DNA of 61,085 nt from Bacteroidales bacterium UBA3684 (lineage in GTDB: Bacteria > Bacteroidota > Bacteroidia > Bacteroidales > P3), in the NCBI GenBank assembly GCA_002372855.1, contig DFIZ01000048.1, forward strand, positions 1 to 61,085, in the 5' to 3' direction. A program made the position numbers and the translations under genes. Below, one piece after another: positions 16,153 through 25,409 of the stretch. The notes under the pieces were generated by a model. The model searched no databases, had not been told where the DNA came from, and was given only the letters and a program-made list of their open reading frames with translations. The first letter of the stretch is position 1. Every line of letters begins with the position of its first letter.

Positions 16153-18692
16153 TTTGTCTTCTTTCTGTTTGTTTTTCCGCGCACACCACGCTTCACCCTT
16201 CCCTCATCGCTCATCGCTCCTCCCTCATCGCTTCCTTTTCCCTCCAGCGCAAGGTCCAATGCCTCGCTCATCTCGCCGATGTAGTGGAAGTGCAGGCCCT
16301 CCAGGTAGCGGGGCTCTATCTCCTCGATGTCGCGGCGGTTGTCGTGGCACAGCAGCAGGTCGGTGATGCCGGCACGCTTGGCGGCGAGGATTTTCTCCTT
16401 CACGCCGCCGATGGGCGTCACCTGTCCGCGCAGCGTAATCTCGCCCGTCATGGCCACCTCCGGGCGCACCTTGCGGTGGGTCAGCGCCGACACCATGGCC
16501 ACAAACATCGTGATGCCCGCCGAGGGGCCGTCCTTGGGCGTGGCGCCTTCGGGCACGTGGATGTGCAGGTTGCTCTTCTCCAGCTGCTCGGCCTTGATGC
16601 CGAAACGGCTGCCGTTGGCCTTGATGTATTCGAAAGCCAGTGTGGCCGACTCCTTCATCACGTCGCCCAGGTTGCCCGTCAGCGTCAGGGAGCCTTTGCC
16701 CTTGCTGAGGGAACACTCGATGAAGAGTATCTCGCCTCCCACGGGCGTCCAGGCCAGACCCGTCACCACACCCTCGCGGGCCTCGGGCAGGCGCCGTTCG
16801 CTGTTGTGCAGCGGCAGGCCCAGCACCTTCGCCACCTCGTCGCGGGTGACGGTCGACTTGCACCGCTCGCCTTTCTCCATCTGCACCACACGGTGGCGCA
16901 CCATCTTGGAGAGCTGCTTCTCCAGCTGGCGCACACCGCCCTCGCGGGTGTAGTCGTTCACCACCTCGGTCAGCACCTCGGGGGTGAAGCGCATGGTGCG
17001 GCGGTCCACCACGGCGTCGCGCATGATGCGCGGCAGCAGGTGGCGCTTGGCGATTTCCAGTTTCTCCTCGAGCAGGTAGCCGCTGAAGTCGATGACCTCC
17101 ATGCGGTCCAGCAGGGCGGGATGGATGGCCGCGGCATTGTTGGCCGTGGCTATGAAGAAGGCCTTCGAGAGGTCGTAGTCGATATTGACGTAGTTGTCGT
17201 GGAAGTGGCAGTTCTGCTCAGGGTCGAGCACCTCGAGCAGCGCCGCCGAGGGGTCGCCATGGGCCGAGGGCTGCACCTTGTCGATCTCGTCGAGGACAAA
17301 GACGGGATTGGCCTGCCCGGCCTTGATGATTTCCTGCATGATGCGTCCCGGCATGGCGCCGACATAGGTGCGGCGGTGGCCACGAATCTCGGCCTCGTCG
17401 TGCAGGCCGCCCAGGGCCACACGGCGGTAGGGGCGCCCCATGGCCTCGGCGATGGAACGGCAGATGGAGGTCTTGCCCGTGCCCGGAGGGCCCACGAGAC
17501 ACAGCACCTGGGCCTTGGGGTGGACGCCTTTCTCCACCTGGCGCTTCTTCACGGCCAGGTATTCCTCTATGCGGTCCTTCACCTTCTCGATGCCGTAGTG
17601 GTCCTTGTCCATCACCTCGCGGGCGTGGCGGATGTCGTAGTCCGACGCCTCCTCCTTGGGAGCCACCCACGGAATGTCGAGCAGGGCTTCGAGATAGTTG
17701 AGTTCCACGGTATAGTCCGACGACATGGGCGAAATCTTGGCCATCTTGGCCAGTTCGCGCTCAAAGGTTTTGGCCACCTGTTCGGGCCACTCCTTGCCCT
17801 GGGCGCGCTTGCGCAGCTCGTCCACATCGGGGTTGCCCCAGGGGTTGTCCACGCCGCCGTTGCCCGACAGCTCCTCCTGGATGACGCTCATCTGCTGGCG
17901 CAGGAAGTACTCGCGCTGCTGACGTTCCATCTCGTCCTTGGTCTTGCTGTCTATCTCGCGGCGCAGCTCGTCGAGCCCCTTGAGGGTGTTGAGGTTCTCC
18001 AGCATGCGCTCCACGCGCTCGTAGTAGTTGTCGCAGGCCAGCAGGCCGTACTTAAGCTCGACGTCGATGTCCATGTGCGTGGCGGCGAAGTTGACAAAAA
18101 TCTTGTCGCTGCCGATGCCGGTGAGCATGTGGGCCAGCTCCTCGTCCTGCATGCGGCTCTTCATCATGTCGCCATACTGCTTGCGCAGCAGCTTCATGCG
18201 GCGCTTGAAAGCCTGGGTGCCGATGTTCTCGGTCGACTCGGGGGCCATGGTGACATGGCCGCGCATATAGGGGTCGCGCGAGGTGACCTCCAGCGAGTGG
18301 CACCGCATCACGCCCTGCACCACCGCCACGGTGACATCCTGGCGGAAATTGAACACCCTCAGCACCTTGGCCACCACGCCCACGGGGTAGAGGTCCACCT
18401 CCGAGGGGTTGTCGTTCTTGGTCTGCTGCGGAAAAACGGCGATGTGCTGCCCCGTGCCGTCGACGGCCTCGAGCAGCTGGCGCGACTTCAGGCGCTGCGC
18501 CGCGATGGGAATCAGCACCCCGGGGAAAAGCACCTGGTCCATCACCGGCAGGATGGGCATCTCGTTCTCTATGGCGTCGTCGTGCAGCAGCACGTCCTCG
18601 TCGCTGTCGTCCACCACGGGCACTATGCTCGCCTTCACATTCATTCCGCGCGAAAGCATCTCGCCAAGCTCATCAAAATCACTATATTTCAT
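16149..18692 (-). CDS. lon: ATP-dependent protease Lon
   Basis: Lon degrades misfolded and regulatory proteins in the cytoplasm. The LON N-domain begins at [14 protein letters not shown]. The AAA+ module has GPPGTGKT near residue 401 and VFVLDEID near 465. The catalytic serine lies in DGPSAGITM near 722, with the partner Lys about 40 residues later. Length is 847, slightly above the usual 780-820. The extra residues are a C-terminal basic tail ([18 protein letters not shown] onward) coded partly by a heptad array at 16190-16236; the conserved domain ends just before it. The lon stop overlaps the start of the PorE-like gene. A dispersed repeat (copy D) lies about 215-290 bp upstream in the same orientation. 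Confidence 0.96.
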   Translation of the reverse strand: MKYSDFDELGEMLSRGMNVKASIVPVVDDSDEDVLLHDDAIENEMPILPVMDQVLFPGVLIPIAAQRLKSRQLLEAVDGTGQHIAVFPQQTKNDNPSEVDLYPVGVVAKVLRVFNFRQDVTVAVVQGVMRCHSLEVTSRDPYMRGHVTMAPESTENIGTQAFKRRMKLLRKQYGDMMKSRMQDEELAHMLTGIGSDKIFVNFAATHMDIDVELKYGLLACDNYYERVERMLENLNTLKGLDELRREIDSKTKDEMERQQREYFLRQQMSVIQEELSGNGGVDNPWGNPDVDELRKRAQGKEWPEQVAKTFERELAKMAKISPMSSDYTVELNYLEALLDIPWVAPKEEASDYDIRHAREVMDKDHYGIEKVKDRIEEYLAVKKRQVEKGVHPKAQVLCLVGPPGTGKTSICRSIAEAMGRPYRRVALGGLHDEAEIRGHRRTYVGAMPGRIMQEIIKAGQANPVFVLDEIDKVQPSAHGDPSAALLEVLDPEQNCHFHDNYVNIDYDLSKAFFIATANNAAAIHPALLDRMEVIDFSGYLLEEKLEIAKRHLLPRIMRDAVVDRRTMRFTPEVLTEVVNDYTREGGVRQLEKQLSKMVRHRVVQMEKGERCKSTVTRDEVAKVLGLPLHNSERRLPEAREGVVTGLAWTPVGGEILFIECSLSKGKGSLTLTGNLGDVMKESATLAFEYIKANGSRFGIKAEQLEKSNLHIHVPEGATPKDGPSAGITMFVAMVSALTHRKVRPEVAMTGEITLRGQVTPIGGVKEKILAAKRAGITDLLLCHDNRRDIEEIEPRYLEGLHFHYIGEMSEALDLALEGKGSDEGGAMSDEGRVKRGVRGKTNRKKTK
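16190..16236. repeat. Heptad array in the lon C-terminal tail
   Basis: Units TTCCCTC, ATCGCTC, ATCGCTC, CTCCCTC, ATCGCTT lie in frame near the 3' end of lon, after the conserved protease domain. They encode a non-conserved [12 protein letters not shown] tail. Confidence 0.75.
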
Positions 18693-18903
18693 AAATCTGT
18701 TTCGGTCTCTTTTATTGCTGCCTTCCGGCCCCGCGGCCGGGAAGATAAATTAGTAAACGTACAAAATCCAAAAATGTTTCATCCCCAACACAAAAACATG
18801 CGCACTAAATATAATAATACCACAAAAAGCATGCCAACCTCCCCCACCCCGGCGGCGCCTCACAACGGGCCGCCGTCAGTGGGAAGAATATGACACACGC
18901 AAC

Positions 18904-18985
18904 CCGCTGGAAACCAACACCCCTGACCTACCATCTTCTTACCATCTTCTTACCACCTTCATACCCGCTTTTTACCATCCTCCGC
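18904..18985 (-). repeat. Dispersed upstream element, copy D
   Basis: On the minus strand this reads GGATGGTAAAAAGCGGGTAT, then AAGGTGGTAAGAAGATGGTA, then the TTGGTTTCCAGCGG end. It matches the other copies at 2096, 30545 and 39966. It points toward lon and ends about 210 bp before the lon start. The rest of the 18693-19209 spacer holds AT-rich sequence and the leader structure noted at 19114. Confidence 0.75.
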
Positions 18986-19113
18986 CCGGGCAGACCATGG
19001 AGCGAACGGGGAGCGAACGGGGGATGAAAACCCCGGCAAAGAGGTCCGGAAATGTTAAAAAATAGTTAAAAAACAAAGTTCCCAAAAAAAGGCCTTATTT
19101 TATATATATAAGG

Positions 19114-19166
19114 GTGCCGCTGTTCGACGCGGGTACTTCGCCCCACGGCCGCGCACCCGGCGGCAC
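19114..19166 (+). promoter_or_regulatory. GC-rich structured leader before the DUF6266 gene
   Basis: GTGCCGC (19114-19120) pairs with GCGGCAC (19160-19166). The enclosed segment has further pairing (GCGGG with CCCGC-like runs), giving a stable fold inside an otherwise AT-rich spacer. It ends 43 bases before the start codon. It could be an RNA leader or a terminator-like structure; no known riboswitch is recognised. Confidence 0.35.
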
Positions 19167-19209
19167 AGGAATTCAATTATCATTAATAAACACTTAAAAT
19201 CAAAAGGTT

Positions 19210-20571
19210 ATGGCAAGACAAATCGAAGGAATCAACGGAGGATTTGCCGGCAAGGTCGGCACAGTGATTGGCTACGAGTGGCGTGGCAAATGGTGCATGC
19301 GGTCGTATCCGCGCCGCATCCACGACCGGCGGTCGGAGGCGCAGCTGGAGCAGCGCAGCTGGTTTGTCGAGGCGGTGCGCTTCGCGTCGCGCCTGGTGGA
19401 GGTGCTGCGCGTGGGACTGCGGCAGCCCGCGCTGGCGATGCACCTGACCGAGGGCAACCTCTTCGTGAAGGCCAACAAGCACCTCTTCGGCATGGCCGGC
19501 GGACGGCTGGCGGTGGACTACAGCCGGCTGGTGCTGAGCGACGGCCCGGCGGCGCCCGTGGGCTTCGGACCCCTGGTGGACGCCGGGGGCGGGCGCGAGC
19601 TGACGGTGGACTTCAGCTTCAACCCGCAGCAGCTGCCCTGCAGCGGGGGCGACAAGGTGTACCTGGTGGCCATCGGCGCCGACTGCCAGGAGGCCGAACT
19701 GGGCCTGCCCACCTACCGGCGCAAGGGGACCGTGACAATCGAGCTGCCCTCGCGGTGGGGAGCCCAGGAGGTGCACCTCTACGGCATGGTGCAGACATAC
19801 GAAGGGTGCACGTCGCCAAGCCAATACCTTGGCAGCGTGCACCTTGAGGCTGACGGGAGTTTACTCCTGGAAGTAGACGCGCTTGACGCGGGGCGAGACG
19901 GCGGTGAGCATCTCGTAGGGGATGGTGCCGGCGGCGTCGGCGTTGCGCTGCAGCAAGTCGCCCTCGCCGAAGAGCACGGCGGGGTCGCCCTCGGCGCAGG
20001 CGATGTCGGTGACGTCGACGAAGCACATGTCCATGCAGATGCTGCCGATGATGGGTGCCTCGTGGCCGAGGATGCTGACACGGCCGTGGCCGTAGCCGAG
20101 GTGGCGGCTGAGGCCGTCGGCATAGCCGATGGGCACGATGGCGATGCGCGAGGGGCGCTCGGCAATCCAGCGGCGGTTGTAGCCCACGGAGTCGCCGGTG
20201 GGGATGGCCTTGATTTGCGAAATACGCGTCACCAGGCGCGACACCTGCCGCAACTGGGCCTGCACGGCGGGTTCGGGAGCCACGCCGTAGAGACCGATGC
20301 CGAGGCGCACCATGTCCATCTGCGCCTCGGGGAATCGCGTGATGCCCGAGGAGTTGAGGATGTGGTGCAGGATGGGCTCGGTGTGGTCGATGGCCGCGTC
20401 GAGGCTGTCGCTCCACGTGCGGAAGCGGCTGATCTGCCCACGGGTGAAATCGTCCATGGCGGCATCCTCGCTGCATGCCAGATGCGAGAAGATGCTGCGC
20501 ACCTGGAGGACGTCCTTCAGCGCGTTGAGGCGCTCGGCGAGGGCCGGTATGTCGTCGCCGGAGAAGCCTAG
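19210..20571 (+). CDS. DUF6266 family protein; ORF continues antisense into murF-alr
   Basis: The N-terminus (MARQIEGINGGFAGKVGTVI, then GYEWRGKWCMRSYP) is the family signature: a GxxGKVGTVxGxxWRG turn followed by MRS-P. The function of the family is unknown. Known members are about 210 residues, and similarity here runs to roughly SPSQYLGSVHLE at 19850. The frame then stays open for another 236 codons, entirely antisense to the convergent murF-alr gene. I therefore trust only about 19210-19860 as real coding sequence. A lost stop or a small frameshift near 19840 is the simplest explanation: the +1 frame has TGA codons at once there. The gene is GC-rich and has no cotranscribed neighbour. Confidence 0.6.
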   Translation: MARQIEGINGGFAGKVGTVIGYEWRGKWCMRSYPRRIHDRRSEAQLEQRSWFVEAVRFASRLVEVLRVGLRQPALAMHLTEGNLFVKANKHLFGMAGGRLAVDYSRLVLSDGPAAPVGFGPLVDAGGGRELTVDFSFNPQQLPCSGGDKVYLVAIGADCQEAELGLPTYRRKGTVTIELPSRWGAQEVHLYGMVQTYEGCTSPSQYLGSVHLEADGSLLLEVDALDAGRDGGEHLVGDGAGGVGVALQQVALAEEHGGVALGAGDVGDVDEAHVHADAADDGCLVAEDADTAVAVAEVAAEAVGIADGHDGDARGALGNPAAVVAHGVAGGDGLDLRNTRHQARHLPQLGLHGGFGSHAVETDAEAHHVHLRLGESRDARGVEDVVQDGLGVVDGRVEAVAPRAEAADLPTGEIVHGGILAACQMREDAAHLEDVLQRVEALGEGRYVVAGEA

Positions 20572-22332
20572 GCGGTGCATGCCGGTGTCGAACTCCACGT
20601 GGATGGCCATGCGTTCGCCGTAGAGGCGCACGCGCTGGGAGAAGAGTTCGAGGATGCGGAAGGAGTAGATGTCGGGCTCGAGGCGGTATTTCACTATGTC
20701 GTCGAACGAGGCCTCTTCGGGGTTCATCACCATGATGGGGAGGTGGATGCCGTTGCGGCGCAGCTCGACGCCCTCGTCGGCGTAGGCCACGGTGAGGTAG
20801 TCGACATGGTTGAACTGCAGGGCGCTGGCCACTTCGACCTTGCCGGCGCCGTAGGACGAGGCCTTGACCATGGCCATGAGCTTGGTGCCGGGGTTGATGC
20901 GGGAGCGGTAGAAGTTGAGGTTGTGGATCATGGCGTCGAGGTTGACCTCCATGATGGTTTCGTGCGACTTGCGCTGCAGGAGCTTGGCGACCTTCTCGAA
21001 CTCGAACATGCGGGCCCCTTTGAGGAGGATGGCCTCGTTCTGGAAACGGTTGAAGTCGCAGTCGTGGAGCATCTGTTCGGTGGAGGGGTAGAAGAGCGCC
21101 TCGACGTCGGCGAAGCAGCTCTTGTTGTGGCAGAGGGCCGGGCCCACGCCGATGAGGCGCGTGATGCCGCGCTGGGCGATGAGCTGCGCCACCTGAGTGT
21201 AGAGTTCGCTGTCGGGGACGCCGGTCTGGAGGAAGTCGCTGATGATAAGGGTCTTGTTGAAGTGCTGATGCTCGTGCTGCAGGAAATCGAGGGCGATGGA
21301 CAGGGAGTTGAGGTCGAGGGAGTAGCTGTCGTTGATGAGGAGGCAGTTGTTGATGCCCTCGTTCATCTCGAGACGCATCTCGACGGGGGTGAGCTTGGCG
21401 CAGCGGGCTGTGATGTCGGCGGGGCTGTAGCCAAGGTAGAGCATGAGCGTGATGCAGTGCATGACATTCTGCTGCGAGGCGCGGTCGACGAAGGGGATGA
21501 CGACGGAGAAGGTGTCGTCGGCATGGGCGATGGAGAGCGTGGTGGAGCGGTCGCCGACGGAGGCGGAGAGGAGCCGCACGGCATTGTCGGCCGAGGTGCC
21601 CCAGGTGAAGCGGTTGATGTGGCGGAAGCTCTCGATGTCGGAGAGGACGGAGTGGATGTCCTTATGGTCGGTGGAATAGATAAGTACCTCGCAATGAGTG
21701 AAGAGCTGCAGTTTTTCGGCCACCTTCTGCTGGCGGGTGAGGAAGTTCTCGTCGTGGGCCTGGCCCACATTGGTGAAGATGCCTATGGTGGGCTGGATAA
21801 TCTTCTGCAGGCGCGCCATCTCGCCGGTCTCGGAGATGCCGGCCTCGAAGACGGCCATCTCGTGGCCCGCCTCCATCTGCCATACCGAGAGGGGGACTCC
21901 GATTTGCGAGTTGTAGCTCTTGGGGCTGGAGACAAGCCGGCGGTCGGGCGAGAGGAGCTGGACAATCCAGTCCTTGACGATGGTCTTGCCGTTGCTGCCC
22001 GTGATGCCCACGACGGGGTAGGAGAACTGTGCACGATGGTGCGCGGCGAGGCGCTGGAGGGCGGCGAGGACGTCGTCGACACGCCAGATATTGGCCTCGG
22101 GGAGGTCGAGGTCGCAGTCGGCGGGCACCACGAACTGGCGCACGCCAGATTGGTAGAGGCCGTCGATGTAGCGGCAGCCACTGTTGCGCTTGGTGGGAAT
22201 GGCAAAAAAGAGGGTGCCATGGGGCGAAACGAGAGTGCGGCTGTCGGTGAGAAGGTGCAGTATGGGGTCTTCGGGACGGCGCAGGAAGGCCTCGACGGGA
22301 CGAATGACACTGGAGATTTCGGAAGCTTTCAT
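19861..22332 (-). CDS. Bifunctional MurF-like ligase / alanine racemase
   Basis: The N-terminal half is a MurF-type ligase with GITGSNGKTIVKDW near residue 110, SYNSQIGVPLSVW, and EAGISETGEM. The C-terminal half from about residue 462 is alanine racemase: VNLDAMIHNLNFYRS, the PLP lysine in MVKASSYGAGK near 488, and an IPTGDSVGYNRRW segment with the catalytic tyrosine. This fusion is characteristic of Bacteroidota and would supply D-Ala and join it into wall precursor. The start at MKASEISSV overlaps the DUF2851 stop by 4 bases (ATGA), which decides it over an ORF extension 18 codons upstream. It is the last gene of the grpE-dnaJ-DUF2851-murF/alr run. A convergent DUF6266 ORF overlaps its 3' end. 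Confidence 0.93.
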   Translation of the reverse strand: MKASEISSVIRPVEAFLRRPEDPILHLLTDSRTLVSPHGTLFFAIPTKRNSGCRYIDGLYQSGVRQFVVPADCDLDLPEANIWRVDDVLAALQRLAAHHRAQFSYPVVGITGSNGKTIVKDWIVQLLSPDRRLVSSPKSYNSQIGVPLSVWQMEAGHEMAVFEAGISETGEMARLQKIIQPTIGIFTNVGQAHDENFLTRQQKVAEKLQLFTHCEVLIYSTDHKDIHSVLSDIESFRHINRFTWGTSADNAVRLLSASVGDRSTTLSIAHADDTFSVVIPFVDRASQQNVMHCITLMLYLGYSPADITARCAKLTPVEMRLEMNEGINNCLLINDSYSLDLNSLSIALDFLQHEHQHFNKTLIISDFLQTGVPDSELYTQVAQLIAQRGITRLIGVGPALCHNKSCFADVEALFYPSTEQMLHDCDFNRFQNEAILLKGARMFEFEKVAKLLQRKSHETIMEVNLDAMIHNLNFYRSRINPGTKLMAMVKASSYGAGKVEVASALQFNHVDYLTVAYADEGVELRRNGIHLPIMVMNPEEASFDDIVKYRLEPDIYSFRILELFSQRVRLYGERMAIHVEFDTGMHRLGFSGDDIPALAERLNALKDVLQVRSIFSHLACSEDAAMDDFTRGQISRFRTWSDSLDAAIDHTEPILHHILNSSGITRFPEAQMDMVRLGIGLYGVAPEPAVQAQLRQVSRLVTRISQIKAIPTGDSVGYNRRWIAERPSRIAIVPIGYADGLSRHLGYGHGRVSILGHEAPIIGSICMDMCFVDVTDIACAEGDPAVLFGEGDLLQRNADAAGTIPYEMLTAVSPRVKRVYFQE

Positions 22333-23621
22333 TTCTCTTGGGGAATTTGTTTGATGATGGAGTGGCCGATGCGACAATTGAGGCATCGGCGGTTAAGGCA
22401 ATAGTTGTTGTGCAGCTGGAGCAATGCCTGGCTCCGGGCCGCATTGGACGCATTGAGGCCTGCGGCCTGGCAGCGGCGGAGGACGGCGTTGTCCTCGGGC
22501 GGCAGCTGTTCGAGGATGCCGATGGCCTGGTCCTTGTATTGTTGCTGCCCGCGCACCTCGCCGTAGACGAAAAGCAGCGGTACCCAGGCGTTGATGATGA
22601 GCAGCTGGGCCTGCATGCGCCCAAGGCGCTTGACGGTGGAACGCGAGGAGGACTGGTCGAAGCGGTAGTGGTTGTTCCAATAGTCGGCAGCCTGGCAGTC
22701 GAACAGCTTCTCCAGGCGGTCGGCTTCGGGCGTTTCCAGCAAGGTGGAAAACAGATTGGAGGAGGAAGCCACGAGGTGGGCGAACTGGCTGATGCGGATG
22801 GTGGGGAACGCCGAGGGGCGCAGGCGGAAGAAGCGCCAAAGATAGCCGGAGACGGGTTTGAGGGAGGCGCCGGCCTGCAGGGCTTCGTAGTCGGCCTGGA
22901 GCAGGCGCGGGTAGTCGTCCTCGAAATAGCCCTCGAGCAGGCCCGCCTGGCCCATCAAGAGGGCTTCGACGCGCTGCGGATTGTCCTTCCAACGGGCCAG
23001 CAGACGCTGGTCGGTGGCCTTGGCCAGCAGTTCGAAAGGGAGGGCGTTGACCTTGCCGCCGAAGTAATGGGCGATAAGCCAGTAGCAGGTCTGTTCCCAG
23101 CTGCCACGGCTCTCCTCGAGGAGGCGGCGGACGACTTGCGATTTGGCTTCGATGCGCTCAGCCGTCAGGCGGTCGAGAAAGGAGTCGACAATAAAGCCCG
23201 GCACCTGGGGGAGGCGCTGGGCGCAGGGAATGGAGTCGTCGGACGAAGGCTCCATGAGGGAATCGTAGTTGGCCACAAGGGCCGGATGGATGAAACGGCG
23301 CAATTCGAGGGTCGGGGGGACGGTGCCGTTCTGGAGGCGGATGTCGCAGTCGTGCTCATAAACGACATGGAGAATGACGTTGTTGTAGGCAGGGTCCTGC
23401 GAATGGCGATGGGCGTTCCAGTCGGAAGAGCGGAGGTGCACCTCGATGTTGCCCGCCCATTCGACGCCGTCGATGGACAGATGGGAGTTGAAGAAATCGG
23501 GGCCTGCATCACGGTTGAGGTCGCCGACGCGGTGGACGGCGACAGGCTGCCCATTGGTGGTGAAGAGGTTGCTCGACACCATCTGGTGCTGCCAGATGTA
23601 ATGTAGGAAGGCCTCGGTCAT
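22329..23621 (-). CDS. DUF2851 family protein
   Basis: The conserved N-terminal block [15 protein letters not shown] and the LNRDAGPDFFNSHLSIDGVEWAGNIEVHLRSSDW region (paraphrased by key residues NxDxGPDF and GNIEVH) mark DUF2851, a Bacteroidota/Chlorobi family of unknown function whose fold has been likened to restriction-type nucleases. Near the C-terminus, Cys-x3-Cys-x2-Cys (YCLNRRCLNCRIG) could bind a metal. The start codon overlaps the dnaJ stop by one base (TGATG), and the stop overlaps the murF-alr start. The tight packing with dnaJ and murF-alr suggests one transcript. Confidence 0.88.
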   Translation of the reverse strand: MTEAFLHYIWQHQMVSSNLFTTNGQPVAVHRVGDLNRDAGPDFFNSHLSIDGVEWAGNIEVHLRSSDWNAHRHSQDPAYNNVILHVVYEHDCDIRLQNGTVPPTLELRRFIHPALVANYDSLMEPSSDDSIPCAQRLPQVPGFIVDSFLDRLTAERIEAKSQVVRRLLEESRGSWEQTCYWLIAHYFGGKVNALPFELLAKATDQRLLARWKDNPQRVEALLMGQAGLLEGYFEDDYPRLLQADYEALQAGASLKPVSGYLWRFFRLRPSAFPTIRISQFAHLVASSSNLFSTLLETPEADRLEKLFDCQAADYWNNHYRFDQSSSRSTVKRLGRMQAQLLIINAWVPLLFVYGEVRGQQQYKDQAIGILEQLPPEDNAVLRRCQAAGLNASNAARSQALLQLHNNYCLNRRCLNCRIGHSIIKQIPQEK

Positions 23622-24775
23622 CAGTTGAACATCTCTTTCATCTTATCGAAGAACCCACGCTCCTGCTTGGTGGGGTTGGGCTGGAAGTTCTGGTGCTTCT
23701 GCATCTCTTCGAGCATCTTCTTTTCCTCGCGAGTGAGTTCTTTGGGCACCCACACGTTGAGGCAGACCAAAAGGTCGCCGCGGCCGTAGCCGTTGACAAC
23801 AGGCAGGCCCTTGCCACGCAGGCGGACGACACGACCCGAGGGGGTGCCGGGGTCTATCTTGATTTTCACCTTGCCGTTGAGGGTGGGTATCTCGACAGAG
23901 GCGCCCATGGCAGCGTCGGCGAAAGTGATGAAGGCGTTGTAGTAGAGGTTGGCGTCCTGACGCTCGAAGGTGTCATGCTCGACCTCCTCGACAAGCACTA
24001 TGAGGTCGCCTGCAATGCCACCGCGAGGGGCGGCGTTGCCCTGGCCCTGCATGGCCAACTGCATACCGTCCTGCACACCGGCGGGGATGTTGATGGTGAT
24101 GATTTCGTCGCTCTTGACGATGCCGTCGCCATGGCAGTCGTGGCATTTGTCCTTGACCACACTGCCTTCTCCGCCGCACTGGGGGCATGCGCTCTGGGTC
24201 TGCATCATGCCGAGGATGGTGCGTTTGGTTTCGGTGACGACGCCGGAGCCATGGCAATGGGGGCAGGTCTCGAGCTTGCCGTCTTTGGAACCCGTACCGT
24301 TGCAGGTCTTGCAGGGGACATACTTGCTGACTTTGATTTTCTTTTCGCAGCCACGGTCGATTTCCTCGAGCGTAAGTTTCACCTTGATGCGGAGGTTGCT
24401 GCCCCTAAGCACGCGCCGTGCACCGCGGCCGCCGCCGCTGAAGCCCGAGAACCCCGTGCGGAAGCCGCCGCCTCCGAAGAGGTCTCCGAAGATGCTTCCG
24501 AACTGCGAGAAGATGTCGTTCATATCCATACCGCCCTGGCCGTAGGCTCCGTCCATGCCTGCCATACCGTACTGGTCGTAGCGGGCCTTCTTGTCGGGAT
24601 TGCTGAGGACATCGTAGGCCTCGGCAGCCTCCTTGAACTTCTCCTCGGCTTCTTTGTCGCCGGGATTGCGGTCGGGATGGTATTTGAGGGCCAGTTTACG
24701 ATAGGCCTTCTTCATCTCGTCGGGCGATGCGTTTTTGTCTACACCCAATACTTCATAGTAATCTCTCTTTGCCAT
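23621..24775 (-). CDS. dnaJ: Chaperone protein DnaJ
   Basis: DnaJ stimulates DnaK ATPase and delivers substrates. The J domain is complete, with HPD in [10 protein letters not shown] (about residues 33-35). It is followed by a Gly/Phe-rich linker with [10 protein letters not shown] and four CxxCxGxG zinc repeats ([32 protein letters not shown]). The C-terminal substrate domain is intact, ending in FFDKMKEMF. At 384 residues the length is normal. It follows grpE by 16 bases and overlaps DUF2851 by one base. Confidence 0.97.
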   Translation of the reverse strand: MAKRDYYEVLGVDKNASPDEMKKAYRKLALKYHPDRNPGDKEAEEKFKEAAEAYDVLSNPDKKARYDQYGMAGMDGAYGQGGMDMNDIFSQFGSIFGDLFGGGGFRTGFSGFSGGGRGARRVLRGSNLRIKVKLTLEEIDRGCEKKIKVSKYVPCKTCNGTGSKDGKLETCPHCHGSGVVTETKRTILGMMQTQSACPQCGGEGSVVKDKCHDCHGDGIVKSDEIITINIPAGVQDGMQLAMQGQGNAAPRGGIAGDLIVLVEEVEHDTFERQDANLYYNAFITFADAAMGASVEIPTLNGKVKIKIDPGTPSGRVVRLRGKGLPVVNGYGRGDLLVCLNVWVPKELTREEKKMLEEMQKHQNFQPNPTKQERGFFDKMKEMFN

Positions 24776-24791
24776 AACTTCTTATCCTCCT

Positions 24792-25334
24792 TTAAAATGC
24801 CACCACTACCTTTGCGTAGCGGAGCACCTTGTCGTTCAAGTAATAGCCCTTTTCCACCACGTCGACCACAAGTCCTTTCTGGGAGTCCTCCGTGGCCGGA
24901 ATACGGGTGATGGCCTCATGAAGATTCTCGTCGAACTTCTCGCCTTTGACATTCATAGGCTTCAGGCCCTTCTGTTCCAGAATCTTCATCATCTTGTTGT
25001 ATATCAGAGACACGCCCTCATCCTGAGTGGCGGCAAGGGCACGTTCGAAATCGTCGATGACCGGAAGGATGGCCTTCATCATCTCACGACTGCCATTGAG
25101 CAGAAGATCGGCCTTCTCGATATTGGTACGCTTGCGGTAGTTCTCATACTCCGAATAAAGGCGAAGGTATTTGTCGTTGAGTTCTGCCAGCTTCTCGCCC
25201 ATTTCCTGCACTTTGTCAGCCTCGGTGGCTTCAGCCTCCGGTTCGGCGGCCTCGGTATTGGGGGATTCCTGGTTCTCAATCTCTTCCTGTTTTATCGGTT
25301 CTTCTTTTTCGGGATGTTTATCTTTGTTGCTCAT
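24792..25334 (-). CDS. grpE: Nucleotide exchange factor GrpE
   Basis: GrpE releases ADP from DnaK. The acidic N-terminal tail (KEEPIKQEEIENQE, EAAEPEAEATEAD) leads into a long helix (MGEKLAELNDKYLRLYSEYE) with the YRKRTNIEK signature, then PVIDDFERAL and the C-terminal beta domain with GEKFDENLHEAI and VVEKGYYLNDKVLRYAKVVV. Length 180 is typical. A double palindrome (25376-25409) lies about 40-75 bases upstream and shares its sequence with the dnaK region, which suggests common heat-shock control. Confidence 0.97.
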   Translation of the reverse strand: MSNKDKHPEKEEPIKQEEIENQESPNTEAAEPEAEATEADKVQEMGEKLAELNDKYLRLYSEYENYRKRTNIEKADLLLNGSREMMKAILPVIDDFERALAATQDEGVSLIYNKMMKILEQKGLKPMNVKGEKFDENLHEAITRIPATEDSQKGLVVDVVEKGYYLNDKVLRYAKVVVAF

Positions 25335-25375
25335 AGTTTTTATTGATTATTTTTCTGCCATATATATATCAAAAA

Positions 25376-25409
25376 GACTGCCAATGGCAGTCCGACTGAC
25401 ATTTTGTCA
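25376..25409 (-). promoter_or_regulatory. Double palindrome upstream of grpE
   Basis: Two adjacent inverted repeats occur: GACTGCCAATGGCAGTC (25376-25392, perfect) and TGACATTTTGTCA (25397-25409, perfect), the latter extended to GACTGACATTTTGTCA. The second is the reverse-strand form of the element found upstream of dnaK and at 2025. It overlaps the stop codon of the preceding ostA-like gene. It is a candidate heat-shock control site. Confidence 0.55.

Noticed and set aside
18693..19209. Phage or plasmid attachment site near the lon upstream repeat
   Set aside because: No integrase, no tRNA overlap and no direct repeats flanking a foreign block were seen.
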